A stretch of 64,000 nt of DNA. Source: Bacillota bacterium (GTDB lineage Bacteria; Bacillota; Clostridia; Lachnospirales; Lachnospiraceae). The notes below the pieces were generated by a model that made no database searches, was not told where the DNA came from, and saw only the letters and a list, made by a program, of their open reading frames with translations. Below, piece after piece: positions 44,455-56,100 of the stretch. Location of the stretch: contig JAEZGK010000073.1 in the NCBI GenBank assembly GCA_023437365.1, forward strand, positions 62,001 through 126,000. Direction: 5' to 3'. Each line of letters starts with the position of its first letter. Within the stretch, counting starts at the first letter, position 1. Made by a program: the position numbers and the translations under genes.

Positions 44455-46203
44455 ATGTTTGAAAAGAAAATCGGTGAGGTAAGACCTAACCAGTTAATAA
44501 CTACATATGGTCCAGGTTCTATTATTGATGCAGTAAATGATTCCTTAACAGTATTAGATCTATCTTTTTGGACTGACAAGGGTGTAGAGATTAGTGATGT
44601 TAGACTCTCGAATTATCTTAAGGTGCAAAAGTTATATACTCCAAAAGCTGGTGGAAAAGAAGATATACCAGTTACTTCATTCCCATATTATCACGTGTGT
44701 ACAAATGCTAGTTGTAGAGCATTGTTTGATGTACGTGAAACATTCGACGGGGAATTATATAAACAGACTCAAGGTCAAGTTAAGTGCCCTTATTGTAGCT
44801 GGGATGCTTTTCCGGCAAGGTTTATTACTATTTGTGAGAATGGTCATATGGATGATTTCCCATGGAGATGGTGGGTACATCGTGGCGACACCCATTGTAA
44901 TAAGACCATGCGGCTTAAATCTACAGGAAAAACATCATCTTTGGCGGAGTTGGTGGTTGAATGTGATTGTGGAGTACCGGCTAGAACGATGTTGGGGGCG
45001 ATGTCTAAGGAAAACTTCGAAAGTCTGAGTTGTACCGGAAACCACCCGCATCGTCCAGGATACAAGCATGAAAAATGTAATAAAAAGGCGATTCCAAGTC
45101 AGAGAGGTGCATCAAATGTGTATTTCTCCGTACCTAAAAATGCAATTTCTATTCCACCTTGGACAAATCCAATTAATGAAATAATGAGTACAAGTAGGCC
45201 AACAATAGATGCCCTTGCAACGATGGGGCAGGCAGGGATTGATCAGGCATACAATCTTTTCTTTTCAGGATACTCAAGAGAAGAATTTGATGAGGCGTAT
45301 AAAAGGCTTTTCGAGGATATTAAGGAGTTTACAGATCTGAAGGAAATGGAGTATGCAGCAATAACTCATCATGATGATGTGAAGTATCAGCATGATGTAA
45401 AGTATTTCAAGGCAGAAGAAGTAATGCTGATGCCAAGCCTTACTCAGTATATTAGCAGAGTGATAAAGATACATAGACTAAGAGAGGTTCGTGTTCTTAC
45501 AGGATTCACCAGATTGGAATCCGCTGAGCCAGATGTTGAGGATGGACCACGTATTTGTAAGCTGAAAGCCGGTCAAGGAGAGAAATGGCTTCCCGCAGTG
45601 GCAATCAATGGTGAAGGCATCTTTATAGAACTTAACAGACAAGCTATATCACGGTGGATGAGTGATGCGAGAGTCTCTGACAGATCCCAAAAATATATGA
45701 AATGTTATAGTAGTTACTGTGAAAGTAAGGGGTGGGAGCATTTCAAGACTAGAAATTCAGAATATGTTTTACTACATACCCTATCGCATATGTTAATCAA
45801 GGAAATGGCATTGATTTCTGGATATTCATCGGCTTCATTGAGTGAAAGAATATATAGTAGTGATGATATGTGTGGACTGCTTATATATACTGGAGCGGCT
45901 GATAAAGAAGGATCATTAGGAGGCTTGGTTGAGCTCGGTAGTATGAAAAAATTTGTGCCGTTGTTAAAGCAGGCGCTGGAGAATGGACTTACTTGTACAA
46001 CTGATCCAGAATGTTTTATGAAGAATCCAACATCAGAAAGATTGAATGGAGCAGCTTGCCATTCATGCACAATGATTTCTGAAACTGCTTGCGAGTGTGG
46101 TAATCGACTGCTTGATAGAGCCTTTGTGATACCTATTCCAGAGCATGAACAAATGGCATATTTTAGGGGGCTCGTTAACGACTTATGTGGGATACAGATT
46201 TAA
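44455..46203 (+). CDS. drmB: DrmB, DUF1998 DISARM protein
   Basis: 582 residues. The start MFEKKIGEVRPNQLITTYGPGSIID is the DrmB signature. Zinc-binding pairs lie at about 82-110 (CTNASC...CPYC), 127-165 and about 180-205. The C-terminal DUF1998 domain holds LHTLSHMLIKEMALISGYSSASLSERIY (about 440-470) and a CHSCTMISETACECGN Cys cluster. It partners DrmA; the family has no enzyme activity of its own. ATG follows AGGAGG, nine bases after the drmA stop. The 3' end overlaps drmC by 19 bases. Confidence 0.94.
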   Translation: MFEKKIGEVRPNQLITTYGPGSIIDAVNDSLTVLDLSFWTDKGVEISDVRLSNYLKVQKLYTPKAGGKEDIPVTSFPYYHVCTNASCRALFDVRETFDGELYKQTQGQVKCPYCSWDAFPARFITICENGHMDDFPWRWWVHRGDTHCNKTMRLKSTGKTSSLAELVVECDCGVPARTMLGAMSKENFESLSCTGNHPHRPGYKHEKCNKKAIPSQRGASNVYFSVPKNAISIPPWTNPINEIMSTSRPTIDALATMGQAGIDQAYNLFFSGYSREEFDEAYKRLFEDIKEFTDLKEMEYAAITHHDDVKYQHDVKYFKAEEVMLMPSLTQYISRVIKIHRLREVRVLTGFTRLESAEPDVEDGPRICKLKAGQGEKWLPAVAINGEGIFIELNRQAISRWMSDARVSDRSQKYMKCYSSYCESKGWEHFKTRNSEYVLLHTLSHMLIKEMALISGYSSASLSERIYSSDDMCGLLIYTGAADKEGSLGGLVELGSMKKFVPLLKQALENGLTCTTDPECFMKNPTSERLNGAACHSCTMISETACECGNRLLDRAFVIPIPEHEQMAYFRGLVNDLCGIQI

Positions 46204-46883
46204 GAAGCGAATATCTTTCAAATCAGGTAGTGCAGGCTATTGATAGCTATTTGAATCGAAATGACATAAAGGTATTCGTAGAGGTACATAAGGAATTGAA
46301 GAGGTTATATCCAGAGCTTAATGAGGGGCAGATTTGGAATCTGATAGGGCTTTTTGTAAGCGTCTATACATCAAAGTCGGTGGTAAAGACTGAGCTTGCA
46401 ATTACGGTTCCTGCGTCATTCAGACTAAAATCCAGAAAGATTTATGAAGTAGTAGAGTCCATGTTGGATGGCGCAGAGCGTAGTATCACATTAACCGGAT
46501 ATGCCGTTTCTGATTATTTCACGGAAATGATAAATCTAATTATTGAGAAGAGTACAAAGGGTGTTTATACAAGGCTTTATGTCAATGATTATGATAAACA
46601 AAAGAATCAGTTAAAGAAACTAATGGATTACAGAAGTAAGTTTCTCCGAATTTTTAATTATCAAAAGAACGCAGAAGATTCAATGGCAGCGTTACATGCT
46701 AAGGCAATTGTTGTAGACGAGAAACAGTTACTTGTTTCATCTGCTAATTTATCATATCACGGAATGCAGGGAAACATTGAAATGGGTATTCGAATTGAAT
46801 CCCAAGAAAAAGCCAAACAAGTTGAAGATTTATTTAAGGAGCTTGTAAGGATGAAGACATTTACTGAACTTAGAAAAGATTGA
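46185..46883 (+). CDS. drmC: DrmC, phospholipase D-like protein
   Basis: 232 residues. A single HKD motif is visible at about 171 (LHAKAIVVDEKQLLVSSANLSYHGM), which in PLD nucleases pairs with a second motif from the dimer partner. The N-terminal half (LKRLYPELNEGQIWNLIGLF) is helical. In characterised DISARM systems drmC is the most dispensable component. It overlaps drmB and is followed by drmD after 15 bases, giving the contiguous order A-B-C-D. Confidence 0.92.
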   Translation: MWDTDLRSEYLSNQVVQAIDSYLNRNDIKVFVEVHKELKRLYPELNEGQIWNLIGLFVSVYTSKSVVKTELAITVPASFRLKSRKIYEVVESMLDGAERSITLTGYAVSDYFTEMINLIIEKSTKGVYTRLYVNDYDKQKNQLKKLMDYRSKFLRIFNYQKNAEDSMAALHAKAIVVDEKQLLVSSANLSYHGMQGNIEMGIRIESQEKAKQVEDLFKELVRMKTFTELRKD

Positions 46884-46898
46884 GGATAGAGGTGTTTT

Positions 46899-49800
46899 AT
46901 GGTGGACTTTGTACAAGGCCAGATGGTCGTTCTTAAATCAAATAGAGCAGTTGAAGGAGCTGTAATTGCCCTATTAGAGGGCGCGTCTGAGACAAGATAC
47001 CAGGTTTATACTAATTCACTTGGTATACAGACATACTATGAGTCTCAGCTTGAAGCAAAGGATATGAATGAAAAGCTAGAAGCTGTTAATAGCAAACGCT
47101 TTCATGCCGGACTTAGTGCGTCATTAATAAGAAATCCGTCATTATCTTCTTTATACTCGCTAAACTCCGCTAGGATCGACCTAATACCACATCAGTTCAG
47201 ACCTGTAATGAAATTTATCAGATCAGACCGACCGCGTCTCTTAATTGCTGATGGTGTTGGTGTTGGTAAAACAATTGAGGCGGGATTAATTTTAAAGGAA
47301 CTTGAGGCAAGAAGAAACATTAATACGGTTCTTATCATTTGCCCGCGCCCTCTTGTAACAGAGCGCAAGTGGGAGAGGGAAATGAAGCGTTTTGATGAGG
47401 AGTTCGTGGCCCTTGAAGGAGAAAAATTCCGTTATTGTATAAACGAGTTATATATGGAAGGTGATTGGCCTGCCAATAGCAGTAAGGCTATTATTCCCTA
47501 CTCTCTTTTTGACCGGAATAATATATATGGAGTTGAAGAGGGAAGACGTGATCAGAAGGGATTGATGAATGTTGATCCACCGAAGTTTGATTTAGTTATT
47601 GTAGATGAGGCTCATCATATAAGAAATACAGAAACATTAGCATATAAGGCTGTTAGCAGATTTGTGGATAACGCAGAGGCTGTGTTATTTCTTACAGCTA
47701 CACCTGTTCAGCTAGAATATGATGATTTGTTTGTCCTTTTGAATCTTTTAAGGCCGGATTATGTCATTGATAGAAATACCTTTCATGAAATGGCAGAACC
47801 AAATCCTTATATTAATAAGGCGTCAATGCTTATTCGTGGGCGTGGTGATGGTTGGAAGAAAGATGCGCTAGAAGAGATAATTAATGCGTGTAGCACATCT
47901 TGGGGACACAGGGTTTTTGCAGATAATCCAGAAGTAAGACAGATCAAAGAAAAGCTGGAGAATCCTAATGTCTCTCTTGAAGAGACAGTTCAATTAATTT
48001 CTGATGTAGAGAATATGCATACCTTCTCTAATATTATCAGCAGAACAAGAAGGCGAGATATTGGAGAGTTTACAGTTAGAAATCCACATACAATAACAGT
48101 GGAGTTTACTGAAACACAGAGAAACCTTCATGACACAATACTACAGGTAACTCATGAAATGCTTTCACAGATACACTCGACGGAGAACACAAAATTTATG
48201 ATGACAACGATTCGGAGACAGACGGCAAGTTGCTTGTTTGGATTAGTTCCGTTGCTTAAGGATATTTTGTTTAAACATGTGTATGAACTGATGGAGGAAG
48301 AGGATTTTCTCGATTCACTGTTTAGCACCAGTCAAGATGATAGCTTGGTTCTGCGTGATAGGATTAATGAAATCATTGATATGGCTGAGAAGCTTCCGAA
48401 GGATGATCCTAAATTCGATGCAATGATGCAAGTTGTTCAAGAAAAGAATGCTGCTGAAAATAACAAAATAATGATTTTCAGTAGCTTTAGACATACTCTT
48501 AGTTATTTGTATAAGAGACTTGAAAGTGAAGGGTATCGAGTGGGTCTTATTCATGGTGGAGTATCGGATAATGATAGAGTTTTACTTCGTGAGCGATTTG
48601 ATTCAGCGATAACTGATCCTGCTGAGAAGACAGCAATAGATATTATGCTTTTTTCAGAAGTTGGGACAGAAGGTCTGGATTATCAGTTCTGCGATTGCAT
48701 GATTAACTATGATTTACCATGGAATCCTATGCGTGTTGAACAGAGAATTGGTCGTATTGATAGAACAGGCCAGAAGAGTCCTAAGGTAAATATATATAAT
48801 CTCGTTACGCCAGGGACAGTTGACGCAGATATTTATGAACGTTGTCTCTGGAGAGTTGGTGTATTCCAGACATCAGTTGGTGACTGTGAGGAAATCCTTG
48901 GAGAAGTAACAAGTGAGATTAGAAACATTGCCAATGACTTTGAGATGAGTGATGAAGATCGCCGTAAGAAATTGCAGCAGATGACGGATAATAAAATTCG
49001 CTTTATTAAAGAACAAGAGGAACTGGAGGAAAAGCAAAGAGATCTTTTTGGAATTAGAGTCTCCAAAGATGCGTTTGATAAAGAATTGGAGGATGCGACA
49101 AACTATTGGCTTTCAGCTGAAATGTTACATAATCTGATTGTACAGTTTTTGTCGGAGATATTGGATAAAGAAAGTGAGTATATTTTAGGTGAGAAAGATA
49201 TAAAGAAATTACGACTATCCCAAGAAGCTAGGAACGTTCTATTGGATGATTTGAAGAAGAGAAAATCTAAAAAGAATGAGATACAACGTAATTTTGAAAA
49301 GTTTCTAAGGGGAACAGAACAATTTTGGGACATAACTTTTGATATTGAATGCAGTAAGGAGAATCCCAAGGCTCAACTTATCACGCTAACACATCCACTT
49401 GTACGTCAAGCATCAGACTATCTGCAGAGTAAGGGTAAACATGTGACATATCTTTCAATAAAGACAGATAGATTTATTGCTGGAAATTATCCGTTTGCAA
49501 TATATCAGTGGAAAATGGTAGGGGACAAAGAAGATTTAGAGCTTAAGATAATATCTGAAAATGAAGAACTGAATGACATACTCTTTGATTTAATAAAAAA
49601 GAGTGTACAGGATGATTCAATTGGAGAATTTGATGCAAATGTGTGGGAGCGGGTAGAAACGATTCATCATGAGCTGTGGCAAAAAGAACTTTCAGTGCAT
49701 CGTATCAAGACAATGGAAAGAATTAAATACAAGGAAGCAAGCCTTTTTACAAGTCATCAAGCGAGAATTGGTGCACTTCAAGATCAGCTGAAAAAAGCAA

Positions 49801-49952
49801 AAAATGCTGATTATATCAAGTTAACAGAAGGCAAATTAAATGTTGCAGTAGTAGATTTTGAGAAGCATATGCATGAATTGCAGGAAGCAAAAGAGCAGGC
49901 TGACATATTATTTGAACTCTTAGCCTATGGAATAATTAAAATAGTAAACTAA
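46899..49952 (+). CDS. drmD: DrmD, SNF2-family helicase
   Basis: 1017 residues. N-terminal about 70 residues of beta-rich fold (FVQGQMVVLKSNRAVEGAVIALLEG). SNF2 core: Q-motif region IPHQFRPV, Walker A ADGVGVGKTIEAGL (about 117), DEAHHIRN (about 237), TATPVQ, and C-terminal lobe GTEGLDYQFCD...RIGRIDRTGQ (about 590-625). The last 350 residues are coiled and charged. DrmD defines class 1 DISARM. Here it comes after drmC, while the class 1 order known to me places drmD and drmMI ahead of drmABC. ATG follows GAGG; the next gene begins 11 bases after the stop. Confidence 0.9.
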   Translation: MVDFVQGQMVVLKSNRAVEGAVIALLEGASETRYQVYTNSLGIQTYYESQLEAKDMNEKLEAVNSKRFHAGLSASLIRNPSLSSLYSLNSARIDLIPHQFRPVMKFIRSDRPRLLIADGVGVGKTIEAGLILKELEARRNINTVLIICPRPLVTERKWEREMKRFDEEFVALEGEKFRYCINELYMEGDWPANSSKAIIPYSLFDRNNIYGVEEGRRDQKGLMNVDPPKFDLVIVDEAHHIRNTETLAYKAVSRFVDNAEAVLFLTATPVQLEYDDLFVLLNLLRPDYVIDRNTFHEMAEPNPYINKASMLIRGRGDGWKKDALEEIINACSTSWGHRVFADNPEVRQIKEKLENPNVSLEETVQLISDVENMHTFSNIISRTRRRDIGEFTVRNPHTITVEFTETQRNLHDTILQVTHEMLSQIHSTENTKFMMTTIRRQTASCLFGLVPLLKDILFKHVYELMEEEDFLDSLFSTSQDDSLVLRDRINEIIDMAEKLPKDDPKFDAMMQVVQEKNAAENNKIMIFSSFRHTLSYLYKRLESEGYRVGLIHGGVSDNDRVLLRERFDSAITDPAEKTAIDIMLFSEVGTEGLDYQFCDCMINYDLPWNPMRVEQRIGRIDRTGQKSPKVNIYNLVTPGTVDADIYERCLWRVGVFQTSVGDCEEILGEVTSEIRNIANDFEMSDEDRRKKLQQMTDNKIRFIKEQEELEEKQRDLFGIRVSKDAFDKELEDATNYWLSAEMLHNLIVQFLSEILDKESEYILGEKDIKKLRLSQEARNVLLDDLKKRKSKKNEIQRNFEKFLRGTEQFWDITFDIECSKENPKAQLITLTHPLVRQASDYLQSKGKHVTYLSIKTDRFIAGNYPFAIYQWKMVGDKEDLELKIISENEELNDILFDLIKKSVQDDSIGEFDANVWERVETIHHELWQKELSVHRIKTMERIKYKEASLFTSHQARIGALQDQLKKAKNADYIKLTEGKLNVAVVDFEKHMHELQEAKEQADILFELLAYGIIKIVN

Positions 49953-49963
49953 GGAGAAGGATT

Positions 49964-52900
49964 ATGAAGCAGGAAAGGATTTCATATGAAGATATAAGGA
50001 CAAAGAAACTTGTAGAATATGGTACTGAATTTAAGGACTGGATTTGGATTCTTGTAAAGCAATACAAGGATAGGACACATTTCCTTTTTGAACTTCTGCA
50101 GAATGCAGAGGATGAAAAAGCAACCAATGTACGACTGTTTCTTTATAAAGATATGTTCGTTATAGAGCATGATGGAACTCCTTTCTCGAAAGCTGATGTT
50201 GTAAGTATTACTAGGGTTGCTAAGAGTACTAAAAATGGACCAGACAGCGGAACTATTGGTAAATTTGGTATCGGCTTTAAGTCTGTTTATGCATATACTG
50301 CAGTTCCAAGGATTTTCTCCGGTGAATATGCCTTTGAGATAAGGGATTTTATCTATCCGTATGAGATCTCTAATAAGCCTGTAAAGGATAATTATACAAG
50401 AATTGAGATTCCGTTTGATAATGGAGAGGTAGATTCCACCAAAGCATTCTTAGAGATAGCGCGTGCTCTGAATGAACAGATTTCTACTTCTACATTATTG
50501 TTTTTGAGTAATATTGATACATTGCAGATTAATGTTGAAAATCACTCTAGTAGAATAGTAATAAGTAAAGAAGACAGAGAACTTGATAAAAGTGGTAATT
50601 TTATAGGAACGAACCTTTTATATAATAAAATTGAAAAAAAATCGAATGAAATAACGGACGAAAAATCAGAAGATTATCTTGTTATTACAGACTGCGAAGA
50701 GGAAGCTGTAAAGCTCGCTTTCAGAATTGAAGGTAAAGAACTTGTTCCTGTCCGCAACACAAACATTTTTACATTTTTCCCGACAGACAAAGAATCACAT
50801 CAAGCATTTTACATTCATGCTCCTTTTGACACGACTCCTGCACGAGACAATATTGTTGAAGACAGCGAAAGAAATTCAAAATTCATAAGCAATATTTGCA
50901 TGATGCTCCATGGTGGGTATTGTTGGATGCGGGACAATGGATATTTATCTATTGCTGGTTTAAATGCAACATATCCAATATATGAATATCCAGTAAATAC
51001 GATTTTTCGTGCTATATACGAAGAGGCTATAAGGATAATAGATTCAGATGAAATTATTCTTCCAACGAATAAGCCAAAGGTATTTAAAAAGAAATCTGAA
51101 ATTGTGATGCCTGATAATAAGAGGCTTGTTGATATTTTCCCTGATGAGGATATTCAATCGCTTTTTGATAATCGAAAAATATTCTGGATAGCAAAGGATA
51201 TATCGACAGATGCTTATCAGCCGCTTAGAACATTTTTGAAGTCAAATTTTAATTTCAAAACATACTCTTGGCCGGAAGTTATCCGAAGACTTACAAGTAG
51301 ATACCTTGAACTTAAGGAAAGATCCTGGTTTGTGGAGTTGTTTAGTGCAATAAGCGGTCAAGCTATAAGCAATGAGGTTAATTTTCTGAAAATCCCATTT
51401 GTAAGACTTTCAAATGGAAGGAATATTTGCCCATATGAAGAAAGTACTCCGATGGTTTATCTTAATAATCCAGATGGTTGTGAAAACAGGATTGACAGAT
51501 TCTTTCTTGAAGATAGTACGATTCATAGTTTCTATGCGCATAACTTGCGTATACCAAATTATGATATTGCACGTATTGTGGTTGATGAGATTCTGCCTAA
51601 GTATATAGACAAAAACAGTATAAAGTTTAAAACAGATAATCATATTCACGAGAATATTCAAGATCTTAAAACAATAAAAACTGCTATGATTACTGAACCT
51701 AGCATAATAAAAAAACTCGCAGATTCTTATATTCTTACTGATGGGAAAAACTGGTATAGATCTACTGATATTCATGTATCAAATAGCATAGGTGGAAGCA
51801 AGCCAGAATATATTTTGGTTCAAGATATTTGTAATCTAAAGTTTTTGGCAACCGAATATTCCGAAGATCCAAAGATAAACGATGTGAGGTTTTTTATAGC
51901 GCTGGGCTGTCCAAATTCTCTTGCCAAACAGGTTATTACTAAACAGACTTATCTAAGCTTAGTAAAGAAATTTATAGGATCCAAAGAAGTAGATGAGATA
52001 AACCAGAGAATTTTATCAAAAGAATACCAACAGGGTCTTGAATGGAATGTGGTATTCGAGGGTTTCCCTCAGATACTTGAGAAAGTCGATCAGAAAAAGT
52101 CTGTTTTGATAGCACGATTTTTAAATAAGCATAGAGCTAATTTTGCAATAACAGGAGAAATATTTGCAGCAAATGATAAATCGTTTAGCGGAAGGCAGGC
52201 TGATTCGTTATCAATTTATACTGCTATTGGACTGATGATATCGTTTATTCCTTGGATATATTCAAAAGACGGACGAAAGGTTGCAGTAACAGAAGTTCAC
52301 CAGCATGATATAGATGAAGTATACGAAAAAGAAGTGCCACTTCTTTTAAAAACACTTCCTTTCAAAGCAGAAGACGAAGCTATCGAGGAAATTTTATCTC
52401 GTGTGGATGATGTGCAACAAAAGGAAGTACTGAAAAGTCTTCTTACTGATCCTGAAAAGCTGGCGGAATATACAAAGGCAGTTCATAAACAACAGATTAA
52501 GCAGCTAAAAAAGGAAGAGCAACAGGGAAAATCACCAAATGAAATACTTGAAGAAATTATGGGTAAATATGGTAGCTATAATGTAACAGGAGATATACCA
52601 GATGCTGAGCCTATAGGGGATGTAGAAAAGCGAACAAAGATTTTGGAACAGGAATTTGCAGTGTCGTTGGAACATTATTATACGCTTCCTCTAAGCACCC
52701 TTAAATATACATTTCAGGATAAGGTGACACCAGGAGAGAAATCATTCCTCGATGCTCAGTATAATGGCTATTGTCAAATCTGCAACGAACATATTGTTAA
52801 ATACGATAGAACGAACCATTATCAAGCAATTAATATGCTAAAGACGGCAGGAATGGCAGATGAATTCAAGGAGGCGCTTGATCTTGGATGGAACTCATTG

Positions 52901-53113
52901 TGCTTATGTCCGAACTGTGCTGCTAAATACAGATATGGTATGAAGGATATGTCTAAATTTGGTCAACAGGTAAATTCACACGAAGTTGAGAGCGGAGATA
53001 ACGAATACATTTACATAACAATTGGGTTACAAGATGAAGATGTGAAAATTAGATATTCACCAAAGCATTTTTTGGCACTTCAAACAGCATTAAGAATATT
53101 TAAGGAAAGGTAA
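49964..53113 (+). CDS. Sacsin/Hsp90-like GHKL ATPase with Cys-rich C-terminus
   Basis: 1049 residues. The N-terminus is a GHKL ATPase of the sacsin type: RTHFLFELLQNAEDEKA (N box, about 38-54), EHDGTPFSKADV (G1) and GTIGKFGIGFKSVYAYT (G2, about 98-114). A long unassigned middle follows. Near residue 937 comes CQICNEHIVKYDRTNHYQAI and at about 983 LCPNCAAKY, a treble-clef pair like an HNH fold but without the usual second His. Related ATPases are known in eukaryotes (sacsin, NO VEIN) and in bacterial defence loci. It follows drmD by 11 bases with GGAGAAGG, so it is translated with the DISARM genes. An accessory sensing or remodelling role is inference. Confidence 0.8.
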   Translation: MKQERISYEDIRTKKLVEYGTEFKDWIWILVKQYKDRTHFLFELLQNAEDEKATNVRLFLYKDMFVIEHDGTPFSKADVVSITRVAKSTKNGPDSGTIGKFGIGFKSVYAYTAVPRIFSGEYAFEIRDFIYPYEISNKPVKDNYTRIEIPFDNGEVDSTKAFLEIARALNEQISTSTLLFLSNIDTLQINVENHSSRIVISKEDRELDKSGNFIGTNLLYNKIEKKSNEITDEKSEDYLVITDCEEEAVKLAFRIEGKELVPVRNTNIFTFFPTDKESHQAFYIHAPFDTTPARDNIVEDSERNSKFISNICMMLHGGYCWMRDNGYLSIAGLNATYPIYEYPVNTIFRAIYEEAIRIIDSDEIILPTNKPKVFKKKSEIVMPDNKRLVDIFPDEDIQSLFDNRKIFWIAKDISTDAYQPLRTFLKSNFNFKTYSWPEVIRRLTSRYLELKERSWFVELFSAISGQAISNEVNFLKIPFVRLSNGRNICPYEESTPMVYLNNPDGCENRIDRFFLEDSTIHSFYAHNLRIPNYDIARIVVDEILPKYIDKNSIKFKTDNHIHENIQDLKTIKTAMITEPSIIKKLADSYILTDGKNWYRSTDIHVSNSIGGSKPEYILVQDICNLKFLATEYSEDPKINDVRFFIALGCPNSLAKQVITKQTYLSLVKKFIGSKEVDEINQRILSKEYQQGLEWNVVFEGFPQILEKVDQKKSVLIARFLNKHRANFAITGEIFAANDKSFSGRQADSLSIYTAIGLMISFIPWIYSKDGRKVAVTEVHQHDIDEVYEKEVPLLLKTLPFKAEDEAIEEILSRVDDVQQKEVLKSLLTDPEKLAEYTKAVHKQQIKQLKKEEQQGKSPNEILEEIMGKYGSYNVTGDIPDAEPIGDVEKRTKILEQEFAVSLEHYYTLPLSTLKYTFQDKVTPGEKSFLDAQYNGYCQICNEHIVKYDRTNHYQAINMLKTAGMADEFKEALDLGWNSLCLCPNCAAKYRYGMKDMSKFGQQVNSHEVESGDNEYIYITIGLQDEDVKIRYSPKHFLALQTALRIFKER

Positions 53114-53115
53114 CC

Positions 53116-56100
53116 ATGGCATTTTATTATTATACGTCTGATAAAATTCAAGAGATTGATCCAGAAGCTATACCAGATAGTTTCATAGATTATTATCAAG
53201 ATCTTTCTGATGATATGAGGCTTGAAATTGCGAAATATCATCCGGATCTTTATGCTAAAATTGAAAAAAAATCGAAAGATCCAGAAGAAACTGATTTTGA
53301 TTTATTTGATGATTCAAATTTGTCCCTAGAGGAACAACGCATCATAGATAAATGGGAGAGCATAAGTATTAGGGCTTGGCATCAGGATGCTGTCACAGTA
53401 GAAGTACTTGTTTGTAAGATACTTCCTGATAGCATTCATAGGTGTAAGATTCACAAGAGGGACTTGATAAAAAAACAGATTAGGTATGTTGATATGAGGG
53501 GTAGTGTATACGGACATTATGGATATCTTTGTCCAGACTGCATGGATTTATATGTAGAAGAATCGAAAATAGGAGGAATAATAGATAACCTTGATAAACG
53601 AGGCATTAAAATGTGGATTCAACCACTGGAAGATACTCTTCAGGAGTGGGAGGAGTATGTAGATCCAATAGAAATCACTGATGAAACCGTTATCTATATT
53701 CCAGAAAAATGGGCTGATGTTGATATGGTATGCCCTTCTGATGGAGGCAAGCTTACTGAGGATGCATACAAAAAGGTTTATAAGGATCGCGAAGTACGAT
53801 TTGATGCATGTCAGTGTGAAAAGTGTAAAAAGCTTATGATGCGTAATTCCTTGGCGCAGCAGCTGGATTTGAACTGTGGCAAGATCGGAGTCCCTGAAAT
53901 TGAATTTTCCAAGATAAAACCTGAGGTAAAGAAGAATATAGTATATAGGGCAGCTTATAAACCAGACTATTTTATTCAGAATGGTATAAAGACAGAATAT
54001 GATTATGATGAAAGAGGGTGGGAAGAACTTCCTGAGTCTGTAATATTTGTTGTTTCATATTCGCGTGTGTGTACCTTCGAAGATCATGATACTGATGATG
54101 CCCTTGTTCTTGTCAATGTTCAGGAGAAAAAAGGTGGAAGCAAGAAATATCTTGTGCTTGTTGGGTATTGCAAAGATTGTGGAAAGTACTATATCGCCCA
54201 AGAAGATTATGCTATTATTTACGGCGCAGGGCGGCCGGCAGTGACAGTATATGATGATACAAACTCCAATTATTATATACAATCAGGAAGTGTGTTTGAT
54301 GATGAGAAGATGCATCTTAATGAATTGGAATGTAAATTTGATGCAAGAATTAATGAGATTAAAGCCGACTCAAGATACGTTAGTCAATATGCTGTTACTT
54401 CAGGATATTATGATGATGGTGGGCTAACATATAAGAAGGAAAAAAGCAGGGAATTACAAGAAGAAATTGATGAGATCACAGAGTTCATACCTAAACCTTA
54501 CGGGTATAGAGTCGACTTGACATTTGCATCAGAGACGAAGAATTATTATTTAGGTGCCGTGGATATTGAAATTGATGGAGAAAGAGTGTTCTCATTCAAC
54601 AGTCCTGAAGGTCGCGGGATGGTAAATTATAGAACCATTGAACTTATGGTGGATGGCGCAAAGCACAGTGTAAAACGGCGTAGACAATTTGATATTGATA
54701 ATGCAACATTATTTGGATATATGGAGCAGTCAGATGAGGATGCAATATTTAGAGAGGGATTGACGGATCCTTATCTTGTTAAGGTGCTTAATATTCGAAA
54801 GCAACAGCATCAGTTAGTAGATATTATGTTTACAATCCAAGAAAACCAGAACTCGATTGTGGATATGCCTTTGTCTGAAGAAATAATAGTGCAAGGATGT
54901 GCTGGTTCAGGAAAAACAGTTGTACTTTTACAGAGATTATCTGCTCTGAAATACGGTAATGAATCATTCGACTTCGATAGAGTTATGATATTAACGCCAA
55001 ATGATAATTTTAATGTACACATTAAGGGCTTAGCTTCAAGTTTGCAGTTGAGATATGTAGACAGGTTTTCTGTAGAGGATTATTACATTTCCTTATTGCT
55101 TAAATATGATGCTTCATTTAAGCTGAAGTATGCAATTTCAGATGAAATGAATGTGAACCAGACATATGTAGACTATATGTATTCTGATGAATTTTTGGAG
55201 GTGTTTCAAGAGACTTTTGATAGTACGCTTTATTCACTCAAGAAGTTGTATGAGGAAGTATTATCTTATATTCCTATTGTACTAAAAGAGACGGAACAGA
55301 ATCCAGATTGGGATAACTATATTATCGATATGATAGATAAGATTGCTGTTTACAATACTGTTTTTGAAAGACATATTTATAAATCATCTGATAAAAAAAC
55401 ATTGGAGGGTGGCAATGAAAAATATGATGTCTTGTTATCGGATGATCTGACTAATGAAGATAGGGAGATTATAAGAGTATTTCTTAAAAAAATTGACGGA
55501 TATACAGTGAAAAGTATATATAATGCAGTTTATGAAAGTGCTTCGAATAAAGCGGACGATATTTTATATAGAAGGACCGGAAAGCACTATTTAGGAAGTG
55601 CAAGAGGAACACATCGGTATGATCTTTATTTACAGCTACATTTCGCAGTGGAATTATATAGAAAAACTGTGGGAAATAACAATCTAATATGTATAGATGA
55701 GGGACAAGATCTATCAGTAAATGAATATAGGCTAATCAAGAAAATAAATGGTGAAAAGCTTATCTTTAATATTTACGGAGATACGAATCAGCTTCTTAAA
55801 CCAGGGCGGGGAATCCATGATTGGGATGTATTAAAGACGGTGATTGAGAATCCACATCATTTTTCTTTAAATGAGAACTTTAGAAATACCAATCAGATAA
55901 CCCAGTTTTGCAACGATACTTTTAAAATGAATATTTTGCAGACAGGAGTAGATGGCCACAAGGTAAATGAAATCATTAGAAATAAACTTGAGAGTATGTT
56001 GGCTGAACTTAGTATAGAAGATGATCGGGTTGTAATATTGTTGCCGCGTCAAGTAAAGAAGAAAGAGTATATTGATCTAGAACGACTTCCAATGGCATTG

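Noticed and set aside
44594..45028. 144-codon second frame inside drmB
   Set aside because: Out-of-frame shadow of drmB with no independent ribosome-binding site.
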